Of a stretch of 8,928 nucleotides of DNA, positions 1-6,806 are shown in pieces. Below the pieces are notes generated by a model. The model worked only from the letters and a program-made list of their open reading frames with translations, did not search any database and was not told the DNA's origin. The position numbers were made by a program, and so were the translations under genes. Origin of the DNA: Oscillospiraceae bacterium (GTDB lineage Bacteria; Bacillota; Clostridia; Oscillospirales; Oscillospiraceae); contig JAEEUX010000089.1 in the NCBI GenBank assembly GCA_016290695.1, positions 1-8,928 on the forward strand, given 5' to 3'. Positions within the stretch are counted from its first letter, which is position 1. The number at the start of each line of letters is the position of its first letter.

Positions 1-2
1 AG

Positions 3-824
3 GTTCGTTCGCTGGGAAAACCGCTTTTGTTCCAGCCCATTCTTTATTCCGAGCGCTTTTACGCCATACGCCGGCGCAGGGAAGAAAACGGTGCGGTATA
101 CTATAAAACCTTCTGCGACGAGCGTTCACCGTATGATATGTTCGAGGAAGCGGAAGGCTTCACGGGCGGGATTGAAACGTCCACGGGGAAATACAGCCAT
201 CTGGTTTATACCTTTGAAAAGCAGTATACCCATTGGGGTGACTTTATGCCGCCGTATCAGGCGTATTTCCGGGGCCATGACTGCATGCCGGACTCGGATA
301 TTTACACCTGCTACCGCTGCTATATGAAGGAGACTTTCATCGACAAGTACCCCAATTTCCACCCCGAGGAGGAGTATCTCTGCTTTACCGGTTACGATAT
401 GCGGGACCCCTTCGGTTCCTTTGATGCAAAAATAGAGTTTTGGATAGGACCCGAGCCGAATAAGCTCGAAAAGCATATCATCACGAAGCCGACCATGATA
501 CGCGTTCCCGCATTTACATGGCACTGCCCGCTGCAATATCTTTACGTAGGCAAGCCAGTGTATCTACAGGTTTTGGGGACTCATGGAAAATTCGGCTTCT
601 GCCAGCTTAAGTTCAATGATAACGGGACATACGAAATAGAATACGCCGGCTCTGCGGGGCACCGCCCCTGCGTCCTTGAGGAAGGAAAACAGTGCACCTT
701 CTGCGGCAAGTGCAGGAAACAGCGCAAGACTCCCGAGGACGAGCCGAAAAGCGCCACGGAGGCGGCGGAGCACTATAACAGAATGATACTGGACTCTTCC
801 GGTACCTATATGATCAGAGACTGA
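3..824 (+). CDS. cupin-like protein of a methyltransferase operon (5' partial)
   Basis: The frame is open to the left edge from base 3, so the true start is probably outside the window. A TTG at 27 is the first start-like codon but has no convincing ribosome binding site. About 273 residues are visible. Two similar beta-rich segments can be seen: one around the HW..F..PYQAYFRGHD stretch, and one with PTMIRVPAFTWHCPLQYLYVGKP followed by VYLQVLGTHGKFGF. The second resembles a cupin barrel with a possible His metal ligand. The C-terminus has a Cys cluster (CTFCGKC, with another Cys ten residues before it) that could bind metal. No signal peptide or membrane segment is seen. It lies 17 bp before a URO-D-like methyltransferase gene, so the two are probably co-transcribed. 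The exact function is not recognised. Cupin assignment is an inference from pattern, not a database hit; an accessory or substrate-binding role in the methyl-transfer pathway is a guess from context. Confidence 0.7.
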   Translation, partial: VRSLGKPLLFQPILYSERFYAIRRRREENGAVYYKTFCDERSPYDMFEEAEGFTGGIETSTGKYSHLVYTFEKQYTHWGDFMPPYQAYFRGHDCMPDSDIYTCYRCYMKETFIDKYPNFHPEEEYLCFTGYDMRDPFGSFDAKIEFWIGPEPNKLEKHIITKPTMIRVPAFTWHCPLQYLYVGKPVYLQVLGTHGKFGFCQLKFNDNGTYEIEYAGSAGHRPCVLEEGKQCTFCGKCRKQRKTPEDEPKSATEAAEHYNRMILDSSGTYMIRD

Positions 825-841
825 GTCAGGAGAGATGATAT

Positions 842-1915
842 ATGAATAATCCGGCGTTTGAGCCTTCGGAGCTGAACGCGCTCCCGCAGAGCGGCCCGTT
901 CAGGCAGGCTCCGCGCTTTCAGTACCCCGTGCCGCCTAAGCAGGCGGTTGAGGCCATGTTCCAGAGAAAACCCATCTGGCAGATAACGGGGCCGGAGGAG
1001 ATTTTGTTCTCACCGATCTGCGTTCCCGATAACGTAGCCCGTTCCCTCGTTATAGAGGCTCGCCGCTTCGACCCCATGAAGGGCGGCGGGAAGGATATGT
1101 TCGGCATAGAGTGGGAATACGTCCCGACGGCGGGCGGCTCTATGGTTCGTCCGGGCAAGCCCTTTATGGAGGATGCGAACGAATGGTATGATAAGCTCGT
1201 CTGGCCGGAGCCCGACACATGGGACTGGAAGGGAACGGCGGAGGCAAATAAGGATTACCTTAAAGGCGATACTTATGTATGCATGTGGTTCCTCACAGGC
1301 TGGTATGAGCGCCTTATCTCATTTATGGATTTTGAGGGAGCCGTCCTCGCAATGGCAGATGAAGACCAGCAGGATGCTGTGTTTGAACTCTTCGGACGCC
1401 TTTCGGAGCTGTATATCCGTATTTTTGACAACGCGCTTAACGTAATGCCGGAGATAGACGGCTTTTGCATACATGACGACTGGGCAGGTTCGCAGGATAC
1501 CTTCTTCAGCCCATCCATTGTCGAGAAGCTTATCGTTCCCAATATGCGTAAGGTGACGGATCACCTCCATTCACTCGGCAAGACCTGCGAGCTGCATTCC
1601 TGCGGGCAGAACTATAAGCAGGTCCCCAATATGATTCTTGCCGGATGGGACCGCTGGAACCCGCAGCCCGTAAATGATACCTACAGGCTATATGATGATT
1701 TCGGCGACCGTATTCTCATAGGAATCATGCCGAAAATGAGCAGCGCGGAGGAAGCGGACGAGACGCAGCAGCGCGCCGAAGCCGCGGAATTCGTGAAAAA
1801 ATTCTGCGCTGACCCGAATAAGCCCTGCTTTGTAAACAAAACGGCGGCGAGAGAAATGACCCCTGCCTTCGCGGAAGAATTGTATAGGCTTTCAAGGCTT
1901 GCATATGGCGGGTAA
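842..1915 (+). CDS. uroporphyrinogen-decarboxylase-like (MtaA/CmuA-type) methyltransferase homologue
   Basis: This 357-residue protein fits the URO-D superfamily TIM barrel in length and pattern. It has the HDDWAG block (His211-Asp-Asp-Trp) in mid-barrel, ELHSCGQN at 250-257, and PCFVNKTA near 328-335. His252, Cys254 and Cys329 match the spacing of the His-X-Cys...Cys zinc site of MtaA-type methylcobamide:CoM methyltransferases. Family members in anaerobes usually move methyl groups to or from corrinoid proteins rather than make haem, and there is no haem gene beside it. The substrate cannot be read from the sequence. The ATG at 842 is preceded by AGGAGAG at 829-835, a good ribosome binding site. 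The protein is cytoplasmic, with no signal or membrane segments. It sits between the cupin-like gene and a small Cys-rich gene that starts 5 bp after its stop, so the three look like one operon. A true HemE is unlikely given the divergent N-terminus. Confidence 0.85.
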   Translation: MNNPAFEPSELNALPQSGPFRQAPRFQYPVPPKQAVEAMFQRKPIWQITGPEEILFSPICVPDNVARSLVIEARRFDPMKGGGKDMFGIEWEYVPTAGGSMVRPGKPFMEDANEWYDKLVWPEPDTWDWKGTAEANKDYLKGDTYVCMWFLTGWYERLISFMDFEGAVLAMADEDQQDAVFELFGRLSELYIRIFDNALNVMPEIDGFCIHDDWAGSQDTFFSPSIVEKLIVPNMRKVTDHLHSLGKTCELHSCGQNYKQVPNMILAGWDRWNPQPVNDTYRLYDDFGDRILIGIMPKMSSAEEADETQQRAEAAEFVKKFCADPNKPCFVNKTAAREMTPAFAEELYRLSRLAYGG

Positions 1916-1920
1916 TTTAA

Positions 1921-2148
1921 ATGGCCTGCGAAAAAAGGGCGCACTGCAAAATGGGAAGGTGCCGCGACGAAGGTTTTGAAAACCACGGTTAATGGCCATC
2001 GGAGCAGTATGTTGCAGAAATCTTGATATTCGGAGGATACTGCAAGCGGCATTTGGAATACAAGCCGTCAGACTTGGATTTCACGATAAAGGACGGCAAC
2101 ACGGAATACGAGGCGGTCGGCTGGTTTGGCCCGGACGCAGACGAATAA
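1921..2148 (+). pseudogene. small Cys-rich protein gene interrupted by in-frame TAA
   Basis: An ATG at 1921 opens a frame 5 bp after the methyltransferase stop. It encodes MACEKRAHCKMGRCRDEGFE, then three residues (NHG), then TAA at 1990-1992. The same frame continues for 51 codons to TAA at 2146. The continuation (WPSEQYVAEILIFGGYCKRH, then LEYKPSDLDFTIKDGNTEYE and so on) looks like real protein: balanced, acidic and with GC-rich third positions like the neighbouring genes. Without the TAA the product would be 75 residues with four Cys and nearby His, suggestive of a small metal-binding protein. I do not recognise the family. The simplest reading is a nonsense mutation (for example TAC or TAT to TAA). 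An assembly or sequencing error, or two separate ORFs, are alternatives. A GGCGGG at 1907-1912 is a possible weak ribosome binding site. Confidence 0.5.
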
Positions 2149-2162
2149 CGGAATTTGCGGCG

Positions 2163-2190
2163 ACGGGAGCGGCCTTAGGGTCGCTCCCGT
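2163..2190 (+). terminator. hairpin after the methyltransferase operon
   Basis: ACGGGAGCG (2163-2171) pairs perfectly with CGCTCCCGT (2182-2190). Two C-G pairs and a G-T pair extend the stem inside to a TTAG loop, giving about 12 bp. The following sequence TGTAATCTC has no real T-run, so it may be a weak or Rho-assisted terminator or a 3' stabilising hairpin. Its place just after the small gene fits the end of the operon. Confidence 0.6.
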
Positions 2191-2208
2191 TGTAATCTCG
2201 ACGCTTCT

Positions 2209-2246
2209 ATTGGACAAAAATGCGGGTACACGCAAAAAAAGTCAAT
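2209..2246. repeat. 38-nt palindromic motif, copy 1 (degenerate)
   Basis: It starts ATTGGACAAAAATGCGGG and ends in GTCAAT. It has the same length and layout as copy 2 at 2285-2322 and matches it at 29 of 38 ungapped positions. The outer arms ATTG/CAAT and inner arms TGCG/CGCA still pair, but the right arm has lost symmetry. It lies just upstream of the -35 box of the ATPase promoter, 76 bp from copy 2 centre to centre. Confidence 0.75.
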
Positions 2247-2252
2247 AGCCCA

Positions 2253-2281
2253 TTGTAATTCCCTCTGTTTTCGGGTATAAT
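2253..2281 (+). promoter_or_regulatory. sigma-A-type promoter of the AAA ATPase gene
   Basis: The -35 box is TTGTAA (2253-2258, 4/6 match), the spacer is exactly 17 bp, and the -10 box is a perfect TATAAT (2276-2281). The predicted start, near 2288, falls in the left arm of palindrome copy 2. Copy 1 ends 6 bp upstream of the -35 box. The promoter is thus bracketed by the two palindromes. Confidence 0.8.
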
Positions 2282-2284
2282 GCC

Positions 2285-2322
2285 AATGGACAAAAATGCG
2301 GAAACCCGCAAAAATGTCCATT
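2285..2322. repeat. 38-nt palindromic motif, copy 2 (operator or leader hairpin)
   Basis: The outer arms AATGGACA (2285-2292) and TGTCCATT (2315-2322) are perfect complements. Each is followed inward by AAAA, giving a symmetric unpaired A/A block. The inner arms TGCGG (2297-2301) and CCGCA (2306-2310) are also perfect, around an AAAC loop. It covers the predicted +1 and ends at the base before the AGGAGG ribosome binding site (2323-2328). It could act as an operator on DNA or as a leader hairpin in RNA that affects ribosome access. Confidence 0.85.
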
Positions 2323-2336
2323 AGGAGGCGCGAAAT

Positions 2337-3590
2337 ATGGTTATCCAAAGAGATATCTACTTGAATAAGCTCATCAGCAAGAAGCACAATGGTCTGATCA
2401 AGGTTGTCACCGGCGTCCGCCGCTGCGGAAAATCTTATCTGCTTTTCAATCTTTTCAAGGATTATCTTCTCTCGGAAGGTGTGGACAGAAAACACATCGT
2501 CGAGATCGCGTTTGATGCGTTTGAGAACAAGCGTCTGCAAGACCCATACGTTCTGATGCCTTATCTGAAAGAGCAGATTTCGGACGGCGAAATGTACTAT
2601 ATTCTTCTTGACGAGATACAGCTTTTGGGCGAGTTTGAAGCTGTGCTCAACAGCCTCATCCGCATGGAGAATGTAGATGTGTATGTGACCGGCAGCAATG
2701 CCCGGTTTCTGTCCAAGGATGTCATCACAGAGTTTCGCGGCCGGGGTGATGAGATTCATATGTATCCACTCAGCTTTGCCGAGTTTATGTCAGTCTATCC
2801 CGGTACAAAGCAGGATGGCTGGAATGAATATATGCTCTACGGCGGACTGCCCCTTGTACTGCGATCCGAACAGCCGGAAGAAAAAATCGCATTCCTGAAA
2901 TCTCTTTTTGAGGAAACCTACATTTCAGATATCGTAGGAAGGCACAGAATCCGCAACCGCGCCGAGCTGGAGGAGCTGCTGAACATCCTGTCCTCCGCCA
3001 TCGGCTCTCTCACCAATCCCACCAAGCTGTCGGCTGCTTTCAAAAGCGTTAAACAAAAGACCATCAGCAAAACGACCATAACCAGATATATTGACTATTT
3101 GTGCGATGCCTTCCTGATTGACAGAGCCGTGCGCTATGACATTAAGGGAAAGAGGTATATTGATACCCCTGTGAAATACTACTTCACGGATATCGGGCTT
3201 CGCAATGCGCGGCTGAACTTCCGCCAGTTAGAGGAAACCCATACCATGGAGAATATCATTTTCAATGAGCTGAAGATCAGGGGCTTCAATGTTGATGTTG
3301 GCGTGGTGGCAGTAAACGGCAGCGATAAGGACGGAAACAGCACCCGCAGTCAGCTTGAAATAGACTTCGTGTGCAATAAAGGCTCAAAGCGCTACTATAT
3401 TCAGTCCGTCTACGCCATGCCGGACCGGGCGAAAATGGAGCAGGAACAGCGTTCTTTGATGCTGACCGGCGACGGCTTTAAGAAGATCATCATTACCAGG
3501 GATGCCCCCGCTCCATACTATAACGACAGTGGAGTGCTGATTATGAGCATCTTCGACTTTATGCTGAATCCTTCAAGTCTGGAACAGTAA
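2337..3590 (+). CDS. AAA_14/DUF4143-type ATP-binding protein
   Basis: This 417-residue protein has the two-part layout of the AAA_14 plus DUF4143 family. The N-terminal ATPase has Walker A GVRRCGKS (26-33), Walker B YYILLDEIQ (Asp92-Glu93) and a sensor-like TGSNA (118-122), followed by EFRGRGDEI and YPLSFAEF, both typical of this family. A winged-helix-like middle includes TTITRYIDYLCDAFLIDRAV. The C-terminal part has LEIDFVC (Glu341, Asp343) and then YYIQS (353-357), which resembles a PD-(D/E)XK nuclease fold with Gln where the usual Glu-X-Lys acidic residue would be; loss of nuclease activity is possible. The ATG at 2337 follows a perfect AGGAGG with 8 bases between. The cellular role of the family is not established. 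The gene has its own promoter flanked by palindromes and a terminator, so it is a self-contained unit. Such genes are common and patchy in gut anaerobes, which suggests transfer. Confidence 0.9.
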   Translation: MVIQRDIYLNKLISKKHNGLIKVVTGVRRCGKSYLLFNLFKDYLLSEGVDRKHIVEIAFDAFENKRLQDPYVLMPYLKEQISDGEMYYILLDEIQLLGEFEAVLNSLIRMENVDVYVTGSNARFLSKDVITEFRGRGDEIHMYPLSFAEFMSVYPGTKQDGWNEYMLYGGLPLVLRSEQPEEKIAFLKSLFEETYISDIVGRHRIRNRAELEELLNILSSAIGSLTNPTKLSAAFKSVKQKTISKTTITRYIDYLCDAFLIDRAVRYDIKGKRYIDTPVKYYFTDIGLRNARLNFRQLEETHTMENIIFNELKIRGFNVDVGVVAVNGSDKDGNSTRSQLEIDFVCNKGSKRYYIQSVYAMPDRAKMEQEQRSLMLTGDGFKKIIITRDAPAPYYNDSGVLIMSIFDFMLNPSSLEQ

Positions 3591-3611
3591 GAGCTCAGAA
3601 ACACACAGTAT

Positions 3612-3635
3612 AAAAAACGGGCAACCTGCTTTTTT
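3612..3635 (+). terminator. intrinsic terminator of the ATPase gene
   Basis: The hairpin CGGG-CAA-CCTG (3618-3628) has a short stem that includes one G-T pair. It is flanked by A6 (3612-3617) and T6 (3630-3635), which extend the pairing with one bulged C. It lies 21 bp after the ATPase stop. The stem is short but the T-run is good. Confidence 0.65.
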
Positions 3636-3636
3636 G

Positions 3637-3652
3637 CATATCTTCCGATATG
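3637..3652. repeat. short inverted repeat before the CD1845-like gene
   Basis: CATATC (3637-3642) and GATATG (3647-3652) pair perfectly around TTCC. It follows the terminator T-run and precedes AAAGGA at 3663-3668, the expected ribosome binding site of the next gene. It could be part of the old leader of that gene. Confidence 0.4.
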
Positions 3653-3715
3653 ATGGACTAAGAAAGGACGAGATCGACAAAGATATTCATTCTTAAAATT
3701 CTTCTTGCGCCGATC

Positions 3716-4093
3716 ATGCTGACCCTGTGGCTGGTTGAGTGCCTGTGCAAGCTGGCGCTCAAGCTTTCCTCCATTATCTTTGTGCTGGCTTCCCTACTGT
3801 TTGTCGCGGCAGGCGTCTTCTGCTTCACCCACGGTTCCGCGCTGAACGGCTGTATCGGTCTGGTGATCGCGTTTCTGGTCTCGCCCTGCGGATTGCCGAT
3901 GCTGGCGGTAAAGTTCGTGTCCGCCTGCAACGAATTCGCCGAACGCAGGACAAAGCACGTACCCGAAAGCGAGCACGTGCCGATCACTGAATTCAGCGAG
4001 GAAAAAGCGATAATCTCCGGCCCGATGCGCCATTTGCGCCAGGCCGGAGATTTGCGATATTCCCATATAAATTTTCGGGCCGCCCTTATCTGA
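3716..4093 (+). CDS. CD1845-like mobile-element membrane protein, probably degenerate
   Basis: The protein as read from ATG 3716 has 125 residues. The stretch LALKLSSIIFVLASLLFVAA followed by GVFCFTHGSALNGCIGLVIA and FLVSPCGLPMLA has two membrane segments. It resembles, from memory, the small CD1845-family proteins of clostridial conjugative elements, which end soon after a similar 'FLVSPxGLPxxA' block. The resemblance extends upstream in frame: codons 3680-3715 read KIFILKILLAPI, a typical family N-terminus. The codon before that Lys is ACA, not a start, although an AAAGGA box (3663-3668) lies at the proper distance. The ATG at 3716 would therefore give a shortened first helix and has no ribosome binding site. 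The tail after about residue 75 is unlike the family, and its last ~25 residues are read through the hairpin of the convergent operon. I infer a remnant of an integrative element that is broken at both ends. Confidence 0.5.
   Translation: MLTLWLVECLCKLALKLSSIIFVLASLLFVAAGVFCFTHGSALNGCIGLVIAFLVSPCGLPMLAVKFVSACNEFAERRTKHVPESEHVPITEFSEEKAIISGPMRHLRQAGDLRYSHINFRAALI
4002..4052 (-). terminator. terminator of the ABC transporter operon
   Basis: On the - strand AATCTCCGGCC (4052-4042) pairs perfectly over 11 bp with GGCCGGAGATT (4022-4012). Inside the loop a second small stem (GCGC/GCGC) can form. After ATCGC come five T (4006-4002). It lies about 50 bp after the permease stop. On the + strand there is no T-run, so it serves mainly the - strand operon. 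Confidence 0.7.
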
Positions 4094-4100
4094 CTGGGTA

Positions 4101-6794
4101 CTACTCGATGTTTTTCAGCGCCACATCCATCGGGATCCTCCTGATCCTCACAAAATCAACCGCCGAAACGAAGGCGTATCCGATAAGCAGATAAAGCACC
4201 GACAGCAGCATCGAGGGCGGGCTCATGTAAAACGCGAAGTAGCCGTCCATTTGCAGCATGAACAGATGGAAAATCCGGATCATCAGATAGTACCCCACCG
4301 CGAAACCGATAAGAGAGAAGAGACAGACCACTATCGCCGTAGGCAGGATGTAAAGCGAGGCTATTTCGCCGTTTTTAAAGCCCAGTATCTTCGTCATCGA
4401 TATAGGCTGCTCGTTTCTTTCGATGATTATTTTTGCCAGGAGGTAAATCAGCGCCGCCGTGAGGACTATCAGCGCGTATTTGAACACGTTTATAGCGCCG
4501 CCCATAGAATGCGTAAGCTGGTTCGTTACCTTAAGTATCTCCTCCGTCGTTATCACCGCGGCGATGGCGGAAGCATCTATGTCCGTTATTTCACGGCGAG
4601 AGAAATAGCCGGAAAAATCGTCGGCGTCTTTCTCAAAAACGCTTTTGAAGCTGTCAGCGTCCATGAACACGGCTATTCCGCCCTCGTAATCGATCTGTCC
4701 CGCCACGGTGAAGGAATAGGAGCTGTTTTCATATTCCGCGTGAAGCGATATCGTTTCGCCCGGTTTTATGTTAAATTTATTCGCAAACGCGCTGGAAATG
4801 TAAATCTTGCCGTTTTCCGTATCGCTTCCGAGCGTAATATATCTGCTGTTCTTCTCTATTCCGTATACGGTAACGCTTTCGTCGCCGCCGCTTCCGAGCC
4901 CCTCGCGGAAGGAGCTCCTCTCCTTTTCAAAAAGAAGCTCGGCGGCGCAGAACCTTTCGGCGCTTTCCTCCGCTGTTTCGATAGCGTTCCCATCCGCGTC
5001 GCGGCTGTCCATCAGCATATACTGATATTCGGCAAACATCATCGAGGGCGCTTTTTCGGCGTAATGGTCCAGAGAATCCGGCAAGCCGAAGGCAAAGCAC
5101 ATCATAAGCTCTATGAAGATTACGCCGAAAACGAGTATAAGGTAATTCGGCATATTCTGCAGAAGTATCCTCAGCCTGAACCTCCGCAGAAAAGACCACT
5201 TCGGCAGCCTCCGCGCCTTTGCCTTCCTCGTCCTTTCAAGCTCATGCCGCAGGAAACGAAGGGGGCTGAGCCGGAGCTTTCTGATTATGATAAACAGGTT
5301 TATGAAAAACATCAGGAGCAGCGGGATAAGCGTCGTCTTTACAAGCGCCGTATTGCTCCAGACCGGCTGGCATGCCGGGAGGCTGTAGCTATTATAATAC
5401 AGCCCGACGGCAAGATCTTTGAAGGCCGTATAGCCCAGCGCGTTGCCTATCGCCGCGCCCAGAAGCGTTACTATCAGCGGCATGGACATATAGTGGACGA
5501 CGAGCTCCGCCCGGCTGTAGCCCGACGCACGGAGCGTTCCGATAACGGAAGCCTCCTTGTCTATGGTGTTGCTGATGGTTACCGCAAAGATGAAGGCGAT
5601 AACGCCGATGAGGATATAGCACAGTATGCTCGCGCCCGCAGAATCGTTTTCGATATCGGAAACGGCGAAATTGCTCGCCTGCCTCATGTATTCCGGCAGA
5701 TAGTCCTCGATTTCGTTGTCATGCGCGAGCGTTTGCGTAATAAGCGCTTTAAGAAAATTATCCGAATATGCCGCTTTTTCGATTTTGTCCGACGGCGCGC
5801 TGCCGTATTTGTACGCATAGCTGTAATGCAGCCTCGAGCCGAGCGCGGAGAAGGCCTCGGGCGTCACCATGGCGACGTCGAAGCCGAATGCGTCGAACAT
5901 AAGGTCCGTGTTGTGCCTGTGAAGCGTAAGGTAGTTTACATAAGAAAGGAGACCCACGACCTCGAAGCGCTTCGCGCCGAGCGTTATCGTGTCGCCGAGC
6001 CTGATGCCGACGTTGTCGGCGTGCATCCGGTCTATTGCTATCTCGTTTTCCGTTTCCGGCGCGCGCCCTTCGTTGAAGGAAGCCATGTCTATGACGCAGT
6101 CGCTTCTATAAACTCTTGCCGTCGCGTCTTCCGCGCCGTCATTATCGGCGTCCTCCGCCTCTTCTTTGTAGAAATGCTCGTAAATCGTCACCGGGACAGG
6201 GACAAAGGCTTCGTCGTCGAGCCCATATCGCTCCGCCGTTTCCGCCCACTTTTCGTCCACAAGCTCCGCGACCTTTTCGTGGGCTTCGCGATACGCTTCC
6301 TCCGACGCCTGCCTGAATTCCTCGGAGTCCCTTGCCTGCTCCAGCGCGTCGTCATAGGACTCTGAAATCGCAGAATCTATCTGCTCCTGAATAAGCGTTT
6401 CGTCGCTTATCCCGAAGGCGGCGCATTGGGCGCGGACATTATCCGCTATGGCGCTTCGCACTTCCTCGCCCAGCCCCTCCTCGAGCGCCGCCGAAACCTC
6501 TTCGTCGGCTTCCTTTTCGCCTTTATTTATATAGTATGCCCGAAGGTCAGCTAGCTCGCCTGAGCTTATATCGTCAAGGAGCTCCTTTGAGGCCGCGCGG
6601 CTGAGCTCGAAGGAGCCGTCTTCAAGATTAAGCGTTTCCCTACCCCCGTACACGGCGGCAAGCATACTGTCATGCCCGACATACATTCCGGAAATCACGC
6701 CTATCATAACGACCATAAAGATGATGATTACGAGATATTTATGCCAGTCGCTGCGGAGCTCTCTCGGAATTCTTCTGATAAGAGGGTTCTTCAT
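4101..6794 (-). CDS. FtsX-like ABC transporter permease with large helical extracytoplasmic insertion
   Basis: This 897-residue protein is the membrane partner of the ATPase encoded just upstream. A membrane segment lies near residues 20-39 (YLVIIIFMVVMIGVISGMYV). A large outer domain follows and contains an Ala/Glu-rich, probably helical or coiled-coil stretch around 90-195. The first FtsX-type domain lies near 385-510 (CYILIGVIAFIFAVTISNTI, then the cytoplasmic ASVIGTLRASGYSRAEL loop). A further membrane segment is near 548-572. After a second outer domain comes a C-terminal FtsX domain near 767-890, with the matching loop ISMTKILGFKNGEIASLYIL. This MacB-type architecture suggests export or mechanotransmission across the envelope rather than import, with the substrate unknown. 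The start at 6794 has a GGGGGAT box about 6 bases upstream and lies 12 bp after the ATPase stop, so the genes are coupled. Two repressed or efflux roles are possible, such as peptide or drug resistance. Confidence 0.9.
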   Translation of the reverse strand: MKNPLIRRIPRELRSDWHKYLVIIIFMVVMIGVISGMYVGHDSMLAAVYGGRETLNLEDGSFELSRAASKELLDDISSGELADLRAYYINKGEKEADEEVSAALEEGLGEEVRSAIADNVRAQCAAFGISDETLIQEQIDSAISESYDDALEQARDSEEFRQASEEAYREAHEKVAELVDEKWAETAERYGLDDEAFVPVPVTIYEHFYKEEAEDADNDGAEDATARVYRSDCVIDMASFNEGRAPETENEIAIDRMHADNVGIRLGDTITLGAKRFEVVGLLSYVNYLTLHRHNTDLMFDAFGFDVAMVTPEAFSALGSRLHYSYAYKYGSAPSDKIEKAAYSDNFLKALITQTLAHDNEIEDYLPEYMRQASNFAVSDIENDSAGASILCYILIGVIAFIFAVTISNTIDKEASVIGTLRASGYSRAELVVHYMSMPLIVTLLGAAIGNALGYTAFKDLAVGLYYNSYSLPACQPVWSNTALVKTTLIPLLLMFFINLFIIIRKLRLSPLRFLRHELERTRKAKARRLPKWSFLRRFRLRILLQNMPNYLILVFGVIFIELMMCFAFGLPDSLDHYAEKAPSMMFAEYQYMLMDSRDADGNAIETAEESAERFCAAELLFEKERSSFREGLGSGGDESVTVYGIEKNSRYITLGSDTENGKIYISSAFANKFNIKPGETISLHAEYENSSYSFTVAGQIDYEGGIAVFMDADSFKSVFEKDADDFSGYFSRREITDIDASAIAAVITTEEILKVTNQLTHSMGGAINVFKYALIVLTAALIYLLAKIIIERNEQPISMTKILGFKNGEIASLYILPTAIVVCLFSLIGFAVGYYLMIRIFHLFMLQMDGYFAFYMSPPSMLLSVLYLLIGYAFVSAVDFVRIRRIPMDVALKNIE

Positions 6795-6806
6795 TACGCA
6801 TCCCCC

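Noticed and set aside
27..29. TTG as start of the first gene
   Set aside because: The frame is open to the window edge and there is no good ribosome binding site, so the gene is treated as 5' partial.
1990..1992. Recoding of the stop as pyrrolysine, prompted by the methyltransferase context
   Set aside because: Pyrrolysine is encoded by TAG, and this codon is TAA. No pyl gene is visible.
1992..2195. ATG overlapping the TAA at 1990 (TAATG) with a 67-codon frame, suggesting translational coupling
   Set aside because: The product is Arg-rich and shadow-like. The frame in register with 1921 across the TAA has far better composition, and this frame runs into the downstream hairpin.
2209..2322. 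The two palindromes as a short CRISPR array or as transposon ends
   Set aside because: There are only two degenerate copies, and the sequence between them is a promoter rather than a spacer. No third copy is seen after the ATPase gene.
4251..6365. A 704-codon open frame on the + strand, opposite the permease
   Set aside because: The - strand frame has clear membrane segments and FtsX motifs. The + frame product is Arg/His/Val-rich with no domain pattern, and it is explained by the GC-rich third positions of the permease.
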